A stretch of 5,818 bases of DNA from Reyranella sp. (lineage in GTDB: Bacteria; Pseudomonadota; Alphaproteobacteria; Reyranellales; Reyranellaceae): the NCBI GenBank assembly GCA_016780605.1, contig JADHLS010000390.1:1-5818 (forward strand), in the 5' to 3' direction. The position numbers were made by a program, and so were the translations under genes. How positions within the stretch are numbered: the stretch's first letter is position 1; the number at the start of each line of letters is the position of its first letter. Of the stretch, positions 1-5,818 are shown piece after piece. The notes under the pieces were generated by a model. That model worked only from the letters and a program-made list of their open reading frames with translations, ran no database searches and was not told where the DNA came from.

Positions 1-133
1 CGAGCGCCACCCAGTAGGCGGCATGGTCGCCGACGGCGAACCAGTTCAACGCGAAAGTGAACTTCTCTTCCGCCGCAGCGCTGCCGGTCGCGGCCAGCAG
101 CGCCGCGACGGCAAGTGACATTGTCCTCTTCAT
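1..133 (-). CDS. NMT1/SsuA-type ABC transporter periplasmic substrate-binding protein, N-terminal fragment
   Basis: Only the first 44 codons are present; the gene runs off the left edge. The start is the ATG at 133, preceded on the minus strand by a good Shine-Dalgarno sequence (AAGGGAG, 6 nt spacer). The N-terminus is a Sec signal peptide: MKRT, a hydrophobic Ala/Leu run, then an A-A-A-E cleavage region near residues 20-22. The mature protein starts EEKFTFALNWF and continues VGDHAAYWVAL. The pattern 'aLnWf..gdHa.y.vAl' is typical of the first strand and substrate loop of NMT1/THI5-like binding proteins (PF09084), which serve importers for pyrimidines, sulfonates, aromatic acids and similar small molecules. 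It should deliver its ligand in the periplasm to the permease encoded 42 nt upstream on the same strand. The ligand cannot be told from this fragment. Confidence 0.85.
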   Translation of the reverse strand, partial: MKRTMSLAVAALLAATGSAAAEEKFTFALNWFAVGDHAAYWVAL

Positions 134-175
134 GATCGGCTCCCTTTGCCTTCCCCGATTCGATTTTGCCCCGAT
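134..175 (-). other. Short intergenic spacer between permease and binding-protein genes
   Basis: This 42-nt spacer separates two genes on the same strand. It holds the Shine-Dalgarno sequence of the binding-protein gene (140-146, reading AAGGGAG on the minus strand). I see no hairpin followed by a T-run, so there is no sign of a terminator, and the two genes are probably co-transcribed. Confidence 0.6.
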
Positions 176-943
176 TCAGTCGACCCCTTCGGCCCACGGC
201 GCCCACAGCTGCGCCGCCACCACGACCGCGCCATAGAGCACCAGCCCGACGACGGAAATCCAGATCAGCGAGGCGAACGCCACCGAGGTGTTCATGCTGC
301 TCTGGGTGGTGACGATGACGTAGCCCAGGCCCTTCTGCGAGGCCACGAACTCGCCGACGATGGCGCCGACCACGGCGGCCGTCGCGGTGATCTTGAGCGC
401 GCTCAGGATGTAGGGCAGCGCGTTGGGAATGCGGATCTTGGCGAAGATCTTCCACTTCGGCGCGTTGAACACGCGGCCGAGGTCAAGCATGTCGGCCTCG
501 ACCTGGCTCAGCCCCACGGCCGTGTTGATCACCACCGGGAAGAAGCCGATCAGCGCGCCCATCAGCATGTTGGGAAAGATGCCGTAGCCCATCCAGATCA
601 GGAACAGCGGCGCGATCGCCACCTTGGGCAGCGTGTTCACGAACACCAGGAAGGGCACCAGGGCATTGGCCACCAGCGGCGACCAGGCGATGGCCACGCC
701 CAGCGCCACGCCGACCGCCGCTGCCAGGAAGAAGGCGCCGATGATCTCGAGCGTCGTGACCCAGAGATGCTGCTCCCACGCAGTGTCGCCGTGCCATAGC
801 GCGTTCCACACCGCGAGCGGGGAGGGCAGCAGATATTCGCGGATGCCGCCCATGCTCACGGCGATCTGCCAGCTTGCGAGCAGGAACGCGAACAGCGCGA
901 CAGTCGGCCAGTATTGGCGTAGCAAAGGCTGGAATTTGATCAT
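176..943 (-). CDS. ABC transporter permease, SsuC/TauC/ThiX type (BPD_transp_1)
   Basis: Inner-membrane permease of a binding-protein-dependent importer, 255 aa from the ATG at 943, the usual length for this family. Six hydrophobic segments can be read at about residues 15-32, 63-87, 94-118, 123-145, 179-201 and 221-247. The cytoplasmic EAA loop that docks on the ATPase is clear: E149-A150-D, G156 and I172-P173 in the segment VEADMLDLG...IRIPNALP. The early P-S-P motif and the NTLPKVAIAPLF stretch are typical of the nitrate/sulfonate/taurine/thiamine-precursor branch. The frame stays open to GTG codons at 955 and 967, but none of the three candidates has a convincing Shine-Dalgarno sequence. 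The ATG was chosen because MIKFQPLLRQYWP resembles a normal N-terminus. It is the first gene of the leftward unit, followed by the binding protein. No ATPase gene is seen in the window. Substrate unknown. Confidence 0.93.
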   Translation of the reverse strand: MIKFQPLLRQYWPTVALFAFLLASWQIAVSMGGIREYLLPSPLAVWNALWHGDTAWEQHLWVTTLEIIGAFFLAAAVGVALGVAIAWSPLVANALVPFLVFVNTLPKVAIAPLFLIWMGYGIFPNMLMGALIGFFPVVINTAVGLSQVEADMLDLGRVFNAPKWKIFAKIRIPNALPYILSALKITATAAVVGAIVGEFVASQKGLGYVIVTTQSSMNTSVAFASLIWISVVGLVLYGAVVVAAQLWAPWAEGVD

Positions 944-1007
944 GCGCAGCCGCACATTCGGGCACACTGGCGAAGCGTCAGAATACCGTCAAGCTTGGGG
1001 ATCATCG
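944..1007. promoter_or_regulatory. Divergent intergenic region, probable shared promoter/operator
   Basis: These 64 bp are the only place from which both the leftward transporter genes and the rightward enzyme genes can be transcribed, so promoters and any operator are expected here or inside the flanking gene starts. Two CGTCA copies occur as direct repeats at 976-980 and 987-991, 11 bp apart (about one helical turn). On the minus strand 992-987 reads TTGACG, a good -35 match, but no good -10 lies 16-18 nt downstream. The A/T-richest patch (979-985) reads CAGAAT on the plus strand and TATTCT on the minus strand, each 4 of 6 matches to a -10 box without a matching -35. The region's role is inferred from gene orientation; the individual boxes are weak. 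Confidence 0.45.
997..1001 (+). promoter_or_regulatory. Ribosome binding site deciding a GTG start
   Basis: GGGGA lies 6 nt before the GTG at 1008. It supports GTG as the start of the TIM-barrel gene. The frame is open far upstream, with an in-frame ATG at 942, but that would overlap the divergent permease start and add residues before the first barrel strand (RLALCNEV). Confidence 0.5.
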
Positions 1008-1826
1008 GTGAGACTGGCTCTGTGCAATGAGGTGCTCCGCGAGCTTCCATTCGATCGTCAGTGCGCCCTTGCCGCGAAACTCGGCTATCGCGGCCTCGAG
1101 GTGGCGCCCTTCACGTTCGGCGACGATGCATGGCGCATGCCGGCGGCCAAGCGATCGGAGATCCGCAAGGCCTGTGCCGATAATGGGATCGAGGTAAGCG
1201 GCCTGCATTGGCTGCTCGCCGCACCGGCGGGTTTGTCCATCACCACCTCCGATCGCGTGGTGTGGCAGAAGAGCGTCGACGTGCTGCGGGCTTCGGTGGA
1301 CCTGTGCGCCGAGCTCGGCGGCAGCTACCTGGTGCACGGCTCGCCGGCACAGCGCCGGGTCGCGACGGCAGATGACGCCGCTCGCGCGGAGGAGGCGTGG
1401 ATCCTGGCGGCGGAGCAGGCGGCCACGGCCAAGGTCGCCTATTGCCTCGAGCCGTTGGCCAGGCCCGACTGCAATTTCGTCAACACGCTCGCCGAAGCGG
1501 CCGATGTTGTCCGGCGCCTGGGCAATCCCGCGCTGCGGATCATGGTCGACACCCTGGCCGCCAGCCTGATGGAGCCCGAGCCGGTGGCCGACGCCATCCG
1601 CCGCTGGATGCCGAGCGGCCTTTTGGCCCACGTCCAGTTCAACGATCGCAACAGGCGCGGCCCGGGACAGGGCGACGATCGCTTCGCGCCGATCGTGAAG
1701 GCCTTGCGCGAAACCGGATACGGCGGCTGGATCGCCATGGAGCCTTTCGTCTATGAACCCGACGGTCCGACCTGCGCCGCGCGCATGATCGGCTATGTCG
1801 CGGGTCTCCTGGAGTCGGGCGTATGA
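1008..1826 (+). CDS. Sugar phosphate isomerase/epimerase-like TIM-barrel protein (AP_endonuc_2 family)
   Basis: A 272-aa cytoplasmic (alpha/beta)8 protein of the xylose-isomerase-like family (PF01261), at the usual length. It opens with the first barrel strand (RLALCNEVL), then G-Y-R-G-L-E31 and G-L-H67. The four expected divalent-metal ligands, in the order and spacing of the ketose 3-epimerase branch, can be read: E148 in CLEPL, D181 in MVDT, H208 in HVQFND and E245 in AMEPF. The R-x-x-GPGQGDD loop at 216-224 also resembles the 'G.G..D' loop of that group. Likely reaction: metal-dependent isomerisation or epimerisation of a sugar, keto-sugar or sugar acid; hydroxypyruvate-isomerase-like or dehydratase activity is equally possible for this family. 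The GTG start is supported by GGGGA and by where homology begins. It is the first gene of the rightward operon, and its stop overlaps the next start (ATGA). Confidence 0.88.
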   Translation: MRLALCNEVLRELPFDRQCALAAKLGYRGLEVAPFTFGDDAWRMPAAKRSEIRKACADNGIEVSGLHWLLAAPAGLSITTSDRVVWQKSVDVLRASVDLCAELGGSYLVHGSPAQRRVATADDAARAEEAWILAAEQAATAKVAYCLEPLARPDCNFVNTLAEAADVVRRLGNPALRIMVDTLAASLMEPEPVADAIRRWMPSGLLAHVQFNDRNRRGPGQGDDRFAPIVKALRETGYGGWIAMEPFVYEPDGPTCAARMIGYVAGLLESGV

Positions 1827-3232
1827 AGGTCAAGCTGGAGGACGTCGAACGCTATGAGCGGCATGTGAAGATGCGGCTCGCCTTCCGTTTCGGCGTCATC
1901 ACCGTCACCAACGCCACGCAGGCCGTGATCCGGGTCCGCATCTCGCTTGCCGATGGCCGCACGAGCCACGGCGTTGCCGCCGAGGCGCTGGCTGCCAAGT
2001 GGTTCGAGAAGAGCCCCGAGTTCACCGACGAACAGAACCTCGATCAGCTGCGCCAGGCAATCGGGCTTGCCATCGAGCTCTATCGCGCGCGTGGGCCTGC
2101 CGCGCCCTTCGATCTCTTCGCCGATACCTACCGCGACCAGCAGAAGCGTGGTGCCGCGCTCGGCCTCAACCCGCTGGTCGCGGCGTATGGTCCGGCTCTG
2201 ATAGATCGCGCCATCCTCGACGCGGTGGGCAAGGCGACCGGCCAGTCTTTCGCGACCATGATCACGCGCAACGTGCCCGGCATCCGCACGACGCCACTGA
2301 CGCCCGATATCGAGGATCACGAGATCGCGCCGTTCCTGGCGAAGCTGAAACCGGGCGAGAGCATCGACGTGCGTCATACCGTAGGCTTGGTCGATCCCCT
2401 GACCGCCGCCGACCGGCCGGCAGCGGAGCGCGTGAATGACGGCCTGCCGGAGACCCTCGAGGAGGTCGTCTCGTACTATCGCGGCCGCTACTACAAGCTG
2501 AAGGTGGGCGGTGACATCAAGGCCGACCTCGATCGTCTCGGCCGCATCGCCGCCGTGCTGGATGCCGGCGCCGGCGACTACCGCGCGACCCTCGACGGCA
2601 ACGAGCAATACGACAACGTCGAGGGCATCGTCGAGCTATGGCGCAAGGTCGGCGAGACGCCGCGGCTGGCGAAGCTCGCGCAATCCACGCTGTTCATCGA
2701 GCAGCCGATCAAGCGCGCGGTGGCGCTGTCGCGCTCGGTCGGGCCGTTGGCCCAGCTGCGGCCGGTGATCATCGACGAATCGGACGGCGAGCTGTCCTCG
2801 TTCCCCTCGGCGCTGCGACTGGGCTACACCGGCGTCTCGAGCAAGAACTGCAAGGGCTTCTACAAGTCGATCCTGAACGCGGTGCGCATCGCTCATCTCG
2901 GCAGCGGCCACTTCATGTCGGCCGAAGACCTCACGACCTGGCCCGGCGTCAGCGTGCAGCAGGACCTGGCACTGGTCTCGCTGCTCGGCCTCACCCATGT
3001 CGAGCGCAACGCCCATCATTTCATCGACGGCATGAGCTTCGCGCCCGAGAGCGAGCAGCTTGCCTTCGCCGCCGCTCATCCTGATCTCTACGAGAAGAAG
3101 GACGGCAAGCCGGCGCGCCTCAAGGCGGCGGGCGGCAAGCTCGCCCTGGGCTCGCTTGACGTTCCGGGCTTCGCCGTCGGCGCCGACATGGACTTTTGGT
3201 CGATGACGCCGATGAAGGGAGTTGCGACATGA
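1823..3232 (+). CDS. Enolase-superfamily protein, mandelate racemase/muconate lactonizing enzyme-like
   Basis: A 469-aa cytoplasmic enzyme. The N-terminal capping domain spans roughly residues 1-150 and is followed by the barrel. Catalytic features can be read in order: K225-L-K227 (KxK, second strand), D258 in TLDGNEQY, E293 in FIEQPI and D318 in IIDES as Mg2+ ligands, then K341 in VSSKNCKG at the sixth-strand position. Two opposed lysines (K227 and K341) are the signature of the MLE-type subgroup, where one lysine takes a proton alpha to a carboxylate and the Mg2+ holds the enolate. Members racemise, epimerise, cycloisomerise or dehydrate, so the reaction cannot be named. At 469 aa it is longer than the usual 350-410; the extra length is spread over the 150-210 region and a C-terminal tail after about 415. 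The ATG at 1823 overlaps the previous stop by 4 nt, with GGAG 8 nt upstream, so translation is probably coupled. Confidence 0.88.
   Translation: MKVKLEDVERYERHVKMRLAFRFGVITVTNATQAVIRVRISLADGRTSHGVAAEALAAKWFEKSPEFTDEQNLDQLRQAIGLAIELYRARGPAAPFDLFADTYRDQQKRGAALGLNPLVAAYGPALIDRAILDAVGKATGQSFATMITRNVPGIRTTPLTPDIEDHEIAPFLAKLKPGESIDVRHTVGLVDPLTAADRPAAERVNDGLPETLEEVVSYYRGRYYKLKVGGDIKADLDRLGRIAAVLDAGAGDYRATLDGNEQYDNVEGIVELWRKVGETPRLAKLAQSTLFIEQPIKRAVALSRSVGPLAQLRPVIIDESDGELSSFPSALRLGYTGVSSKNCKGFYKSILNAVRIAHLGSGHFMSAEDLTTWPGVSVQQDLALVSLLGLTHVERNAHHFIDGMSFAPESEQLAFAAAHPDLYEKKDGKPARLKAAGGKLALGSLDVPGFAVGADMDFWSMTPMKGVAT
3215..3221 (+). promoter_or_regulatory. Ribosome binding site deciding the start of the Rossmann gene
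   Basis: AAGGGAG lies 7 nt before the ATG at 3229, inside the end of the enolase-like gene. It favours this start over an in-frame upstream codon at 3196 (11 extra residues), and it places the start in an ATGA overlap with the preceding stop. Confidence 0.65.
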
Positions 3233-4254
3233 CGCTGCCGACCCGCTTCGAGTCCGTCGAAGCCGTCGAGGACTTCATGACGACGCCTTCCGATGCGCTG
3301 GTTGCCGACCTCGCCCGGACGCCAGGCGACATCATCGTGCTGGGCGTCGGCGGCAAGATGGGCCCGACACTCGCTCGCCTCGCCAAGCGCGCGGCGCCGT
3401 CGAAGAGGGTGATGGGTGTGGCGCGGTTCAGCGAAGCGGGCGTGCGCGAGGCGCTGATGAAGGCGGGCGTCGAGCCGATCTCGGCCGATCTTCTGGATCG
3501 GGCGCAGCTTGAGAACCTGCCCAAGGCCGCCAATGTCGTCTTCATGGCCGGCCGCAAGTTCGGCGCCGCCGGCGACGTGCCGCTCACCTGGGCGATGAAT
3601 GTGCAGGTGCCGGCGATGGTCGCCGAGGTATTCAAGGAGTCGCGCATCGTCGCTTTCTCGACGGGTTGCGTTTATCCCTTCGTGCCGGTCGACAGTGGCG
3701 GCGCCAGCGAGGATGTGCCGCCGGTGCCGCCGCCCGGCGACTATGCCAACACGTGCGCCGGCCGCGAACGCATGTTCGAGTACTTTTCCAACAAGCACGG
3801 CACGCCGGGCCGGCTGTTCCGGCTGAACTACGCCATCGACATGCGCTACGGCGTGCTGCACGACGTCGGCCGCAAGGTGCGCGATGGCGAGCCGATCGAT
3901 CTCGCGATGGGCCACGTCAACGTGATCTGGCAGGGCGACGCCAACAGCGTGGCGCTGCGCTGCCTTGCCCACGCGACCACGCCGACGACGCCCATCAATG
4001 TGACCGGTCCCGAGACCATCGAGGTGCGCTGGCTGGCGGGCGAGTTCGGCAAGCTTTTGGGCAGGCAGCCCAGGCTCACCGGCACCCCGGCAGCGACCGG
4101 CTGGCTGAACGATTCGCGGCGCATGGTGAAGGAGTTCGGGCCGCCGTCGGTGCCGCTTGGCCGCATGATCGAATGGACGGCCGACTGGCTGGCCCGCGGC
4201 ATGGCGACGATCGACAAGCCCACGCACTACGAGGTGCGCGATGGCAAGTATTGA
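3229..4254 (+). CDS. NAD(P)-dependent epimerase/dehydratase-like protein (extended SDR fold) lacking the YxxxK lysine
   Basis: A 341-aa cytoplasmic Rossmann-fold protein. After a leader of about 30 residues, the nucleotide-binding turn G39-V-G-G-K-M-G45 follows strand IIVLG. D87 in SADLLD and A107-G108 in MAGRK fit the usual D-L and AG positions, and the catalytic-strand region is FSTGCVYP (S144/T145). The expected tyrosine is Y172 in GDYANTC, but position +4, normally Lys, is C176, so the classical YxxxK proton relay is incomplete. The C-terminal half ([18 protein letters not shown]) matches the substrate domain of extended SDRs (PF01370-like). It probably binds NAD(P) and acts on a sugar-type substrate by oxidation, epimerisation or dehydration, but the missing Lys makes the chemistry uncertain. 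The gene overlaps its upstream neighbour by 4 nt and its downstream neighbour by 14 nt. Confidence 0.85.
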   Translation: MTLPTRFESVEAVEDFMTTPSDALVADLARTPGDIIVLGVGGKMGPTLARLAKRAAPSKRVMGVARFSEAGVREALMKAGVEPISADLLDRAQLENLPKAANVVFMAGRKFGAAGDVPLTWAMNVQVPAMVAEVFKESRIVAFSTGCVYPFVPVDSGGASEDVPPVPPPGDYANTCAGRERMFEYFSNKHGTPGRLFRLNYAIDMRYGVLHDVGRKVRDGEPIDLAMGHVNVIWQGDANSVALRCLAHATTPTTPINVTGPETIEVRWLAGEFGKLLGRQPRLTGTPAATGWLNDSRRMVKEFGPPSVPLGRMIEWTADWLARGMATIDKPTHYEVRDGKY

Positions 4255-5107
4255 AACGTTGGATGTCCGGCCAATCGATGCGGCGCTTTGCGAGGCGGTG
4301 TGGCCACTGTCGGTCGAGGCGGGCTGGAACCAGAATCTCGCCGACTGGCGGTTCATGCTGGGAGCCGGCCGCGGTTTCGGCTGCGTCGGCCCGGACGGCC
4401 GTTGGCAGGCGAGCTCGCTGGTGCTGCCGCTCGGCCGGAAGCTCGCCTGGATCAGCATGGTGCTGGTGACGAAGGAGCGTCGGCGCGGCGGCGTCGGTAC
4501 CGGCCTGCTGAAGCGCTGTATCGAGGAGGTGCGGTCGGCGGGCGCTGTCGCCGGTCTCGATGCCACCGAACAAGGTCGGCCGATCTACCTGCCGCTCGGG
4601 TTCCACGACCTCTACGCCATCGCCCGCTGGCACTTCGATGAGGCCAGGGACGAGGTCGCGGCACCTTTCGGCGTGACGCTGCGCGCGATCGGAGCGGCCG
4701 ACCTGCCGAGGCTCGCGCTCTACGACCGCCCGCTGACGGGTATGGAGCGGCCCGCCGTCCTGGCGCATCTCGCGCTGCGCCAGCCCGGCCGAGCCTGGAT
4801 CGCCGAGGATCGCGCCGGAGGGATCGTGGGCTATGTGCTCGGCCGCGAAGGTCGAATGGCGACCTCGCTCGGTCCCGTGGTGGCGGACAGTGAGGCGATC
4901 GCGCTTGCCTTGATCAGCAAGGCCGCCTCGGCGGCGCCAGGACCTTTTATTGTCGACGTGCCGGCCGCCCATGGCGCCGTGCGGTCGTGGCTGGAGAAGC
5001 AGGGTGCCGTCACGCCCCGCGGCTACATGCGCATGACCTTGGGAGACGCCAAAGGCCTCGACGATGCCTCGCACGTCTTTGCCCTCGCGGGGCCCGAACT
5101 CGGCTAG
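4241..5107 (+). CDS. GNAT-family N-acetyltransferase, two-domain (GNAT plus Acetyltransf_18-like)
   Basis: A 288-aa cytoplasmic protein. The N-terminal GNAT domain (about 1-135) has a core strand WISMVLVT followed by the acetyl-CoA pyrophosphate loop R81-R-G-G84-V-G86-T-G, and ends with the motif-B-like L-D-A-T-E...Y116-L-P-L-G-F121. The C-terminal half (about 140-276: [38 protein letters not shown]) matches the second, degenerate domain seen in YitH-like proteins (PF18014). The family transfers acetyl from acetyl-CoA to a small-molecule amine; the substrate is unknown. The start ATG at 4241 lies inside the preceding gene, which ends 14 nt later in another frame, and GAGG at 4231-4234 with a 6-nt spacer supports it. 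Its place within a catabolic operon suggests that an amine-bearing substrate or intermediate is acetylated, or that the acetylation is protective; both are inference. Confidence 0.87.
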   Translation: MASIETLDVRPIDAALCEAVWPLSVEAGWNQNLADWRFMLGAGRGFGCVGPDGRWQASSLVLPLGRKLAWISMVLVTKERRRGGVGTGLLKRCIEEVRSAGAVAGLDATEQGRPIYLPLGFHDLYAIARWHFDEARDEVAAPFGVTLRAIGAADLPRLALYDRPLTGMERPAVLAHLALRQPGRAWIAEDRAGGIVGYVLGREGRMATSLGPVVADSEAIALALISKAASAAPGPFIVDVPAAHGAVRSWLEKQGAVTPRGYMRMTLGDAKGLDDASHVFALAGPELG

Positions 5108-5115
5108 GATGGCCC

Positions 5116-5818
5116 ATGACCTCGGACAAGGCCCTTCATTGGCGTGACCTCCCGGCGCCGGTCCTCACCCTGTTGCGGCAAGGCTCGGTGATTCCCGCCC
5201 ATCCGCTGGCACTGGGACCCGACCGCAAGTTCGACAAGCGGTCGCAGCGCGCGATCAGCCGCTACTATGTCGATGCCGGGTCGGGCGGGCTGGCAGTCGG
5301 GGTGCATTCCACGCAGTTCGCCATCCGCGAGGTCGGGCTCTACCGGCCTGTCCTCGAGCTCGCCATCGAGACGGCACGCGAATGGACAGACCGTCCGCTG
5401 GTGATGATTGCGGGCGCGGTCGGCAAGACCGCGCAGGCGGTCGAGGAGGCGCGCACGGCGCGCGCCCTCGGCTACCACGCCGTGCTGCTGTCGCTCGCAG
5501 CGCTGAAGGGCGCGAGCGAGGACGAACTGATCGATCACTGCACCGCCGTGGCGAAGGAAATGCCGCTGGTCGGCTTCTACCTGCAGACCGCGGTGGGCGG
5601 CATCCCGCTGTCGCGCGCCTTCTGGGCGCGCTTCGCCGCCATCGACAATGTCGTGGCGATCAAGGTGGCGCCGTTCAACCGTTATCGAACCCTCGACGTC
5701 GCGGTCGGCATCGCCCAGGCCCATGCCGAGGAGCGCATCACGCTCTACACCGGCAACGACGATCACATCGTCGCCGATCTCCTGACGCCGATGGTCGTGC
5801 GCACCGGCAATCGCGAGG
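5116..5818 (+). CDS. Dihydrodipicolinate synthase/N-acetylneuraminate lyase family protein, C-terminus cut off
   Basis: The reading frame is open from the ATG at 5116 to the right edge (234 codons plus one base); full members have about 290-330 aa. AGGA at 5106-5109 overlaps the stop of the GNAT gene and lies 6 nt before the ATG. The class I aldolase barrel (PF00701) shows as RYYVDAGSGGLAVG in strand 2, then IAGAVGKTAQAVE (the usual 'Gvg...t.eai' phosphate-loop-like stretch), and V-A-I-K183-V-A-P, where K183 is the predicted Schiff-base lysine. The usual GTTGE motif is replaced by G62-V-H-S-T-Q, and the YNxP tyrosine motif reads F-Y155-L-Q-T. A Schiff-base aldolase or dehydratase acting on a 2-keto acid is therefore likely, but true dihydrodipicolinate synthase (DapA) function is unlikely. 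As the fifth gene of the operon it could perform the last, carbon-splitting step. Confidence 0.85.
   Translation, partial: MTSDKALHWRDLPAPVLTLLRQGSVIPAHPLALGPDRKFDKRSQRAISRYYVDAGSGGLAVGVHSTQFAIREVGLYRPVLELAIETAREWTDRPLVMIAGAVGKTAQAVEEARTARALGYHAVLLSLAALKGASEDELIDHCTAVAKEMPLVGFYLQTAVGGIPLSRAFWARFAAIDNVVAIKVAPFNRYRTLDVAVGIAQAHAEERITLYTGNDDHIVADLLTPMVVRTGNRE

Noticed and set aside
146..799. Open frame on the plus strand (217 codons) opposite the permease gene
   Set aside because: The composition is His/Arg/Asp/Gln-rich without hydrophobic core or motifs, and it is the mirror of a well-supported permease. A shadow frame.
944..967. Longer permease start at GTG 967 or GTG 955
   Set aside because: Neither has a Shine-Dalgarno sequence, and the added residues are not family-like. 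ATG 943 is preferred, though its own ribosome binding site is also weak, so this remains unsettled.
624..1007. Upstream extension of the TIM-barrel gene (128 extra codons)
   Set aside because: The extension is the antisense of the permease gene and carries no family sequence. The family fold begins right at the GTG at 1008, which has a Shine-Dalgarno sequence.
1793..2608. Minus-strand open frame of 271 codons opposite the enolase-like gene
   Set aside because: It starts and ends inside well-supported plus-strand genes, has no family motif, and its composition is that of an antisense frame in GC-rich DNA.
3088..4566. Long open frame on the minus strand (492 codons) opposite the SDR-like and GNAT genes
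   Set aside because: It is rich in Arg, Ala, Gly, His and Pro with no recognisable fold, and it lies opposite two genes with clear motifs. Long antisense open frames are expected in GC-rich coding DNA.
4076..5074. Minus-strand open frame of 332 codons opposite the GNAT gene
   Set aside because: No motif or credible start signal, and it overlaps the strongly supported GNAT and SDR-like genes along its whole length.
5099..5115. Possible terminator between the GNAT and DapA-like genes
   Set aside because: The 8-nt gap is too short, there is no hairpin with a T-run, and the stretch is used by the next gene's Shine-Dalgarno sequence.
5104..5766. Minus-strand open frame of 220 codons opposite the DapA-like gene
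   Set aside because: The plus strand is open through the same stretch and shows aldolase motifs including the Schiff-base lysine; the minus frame has none.

Overview
The window is GC-rich throughout (about two thirds G+C by eye), with strong GC bias at third codon positions, 4-nt ATGA gene overlaps and no long non-coding stretch. This fits a soil or water alphaproteobacterium (Rhizobiales/Rhodospirillales-like, for example Bradyrhizobium or Reyranella relatives). The genus cannot be fixed from sequence reading alone. I see no RNA genes, mobile elements, CRISPR or phage genes.

Layout: two divergent transcription units face away from a gap of only 64 bp (944-1007). Leftward on the minus strand are an ABC importer permease of the SsuC/TauC/ThiX type (943 to 176) and, 42 nt further on, the N-terminus of an NMT1/SsuA-type periplasmic substrate-binding protein (133 to 1, cut by the window edge). 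The ATPase is not visible and probably lies beyond the left edge. Rightward on the plus strand is a tight run of five genes: a xylose-isomerase-like TIM-barrel isomerase/epimerase (1008-1826), a long enolase-superfamily protein with an MLE-type double-lysine active site (1823-3232), an NAD(P)-dependent epimerase/dehydratase-like Rossmann protein (3229-4254), a two-domain GNAT acetyltransferase (4241-5107), and a DapA/N-acetylneuraminate-lyase-family protein (5116 to the right edge, incomplete). Successive genes overlap by 4, 4 and 14 nt, and the last is separated by 8 nt, so co-transcription and translational coupling are very likely.

How it may work: the enzyme types are those of a sugar or sugar-acid breakdown route (isomerise/epimerise, oxidise, dehydrate or isomerise through an enolate, then cleave a 2-keto acid by Schiff-base aldol chemistry), with a divergent importer that may supply the substrate. 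No gene matches a named pathway that I recognise. Three of the enzymes differ from their family norms: the Rossmann protein lacks the catalytic Lys of YxxxK, the DapA-like protein lacks the GTTGE and YNxP motifs while keeping the Schiff-base Lys, and the enolase homologue is unusually long. The substrate is therefore open, and the cluster is a plausible undescribed catabolic pathway. That is inference, not something the sequence proves.
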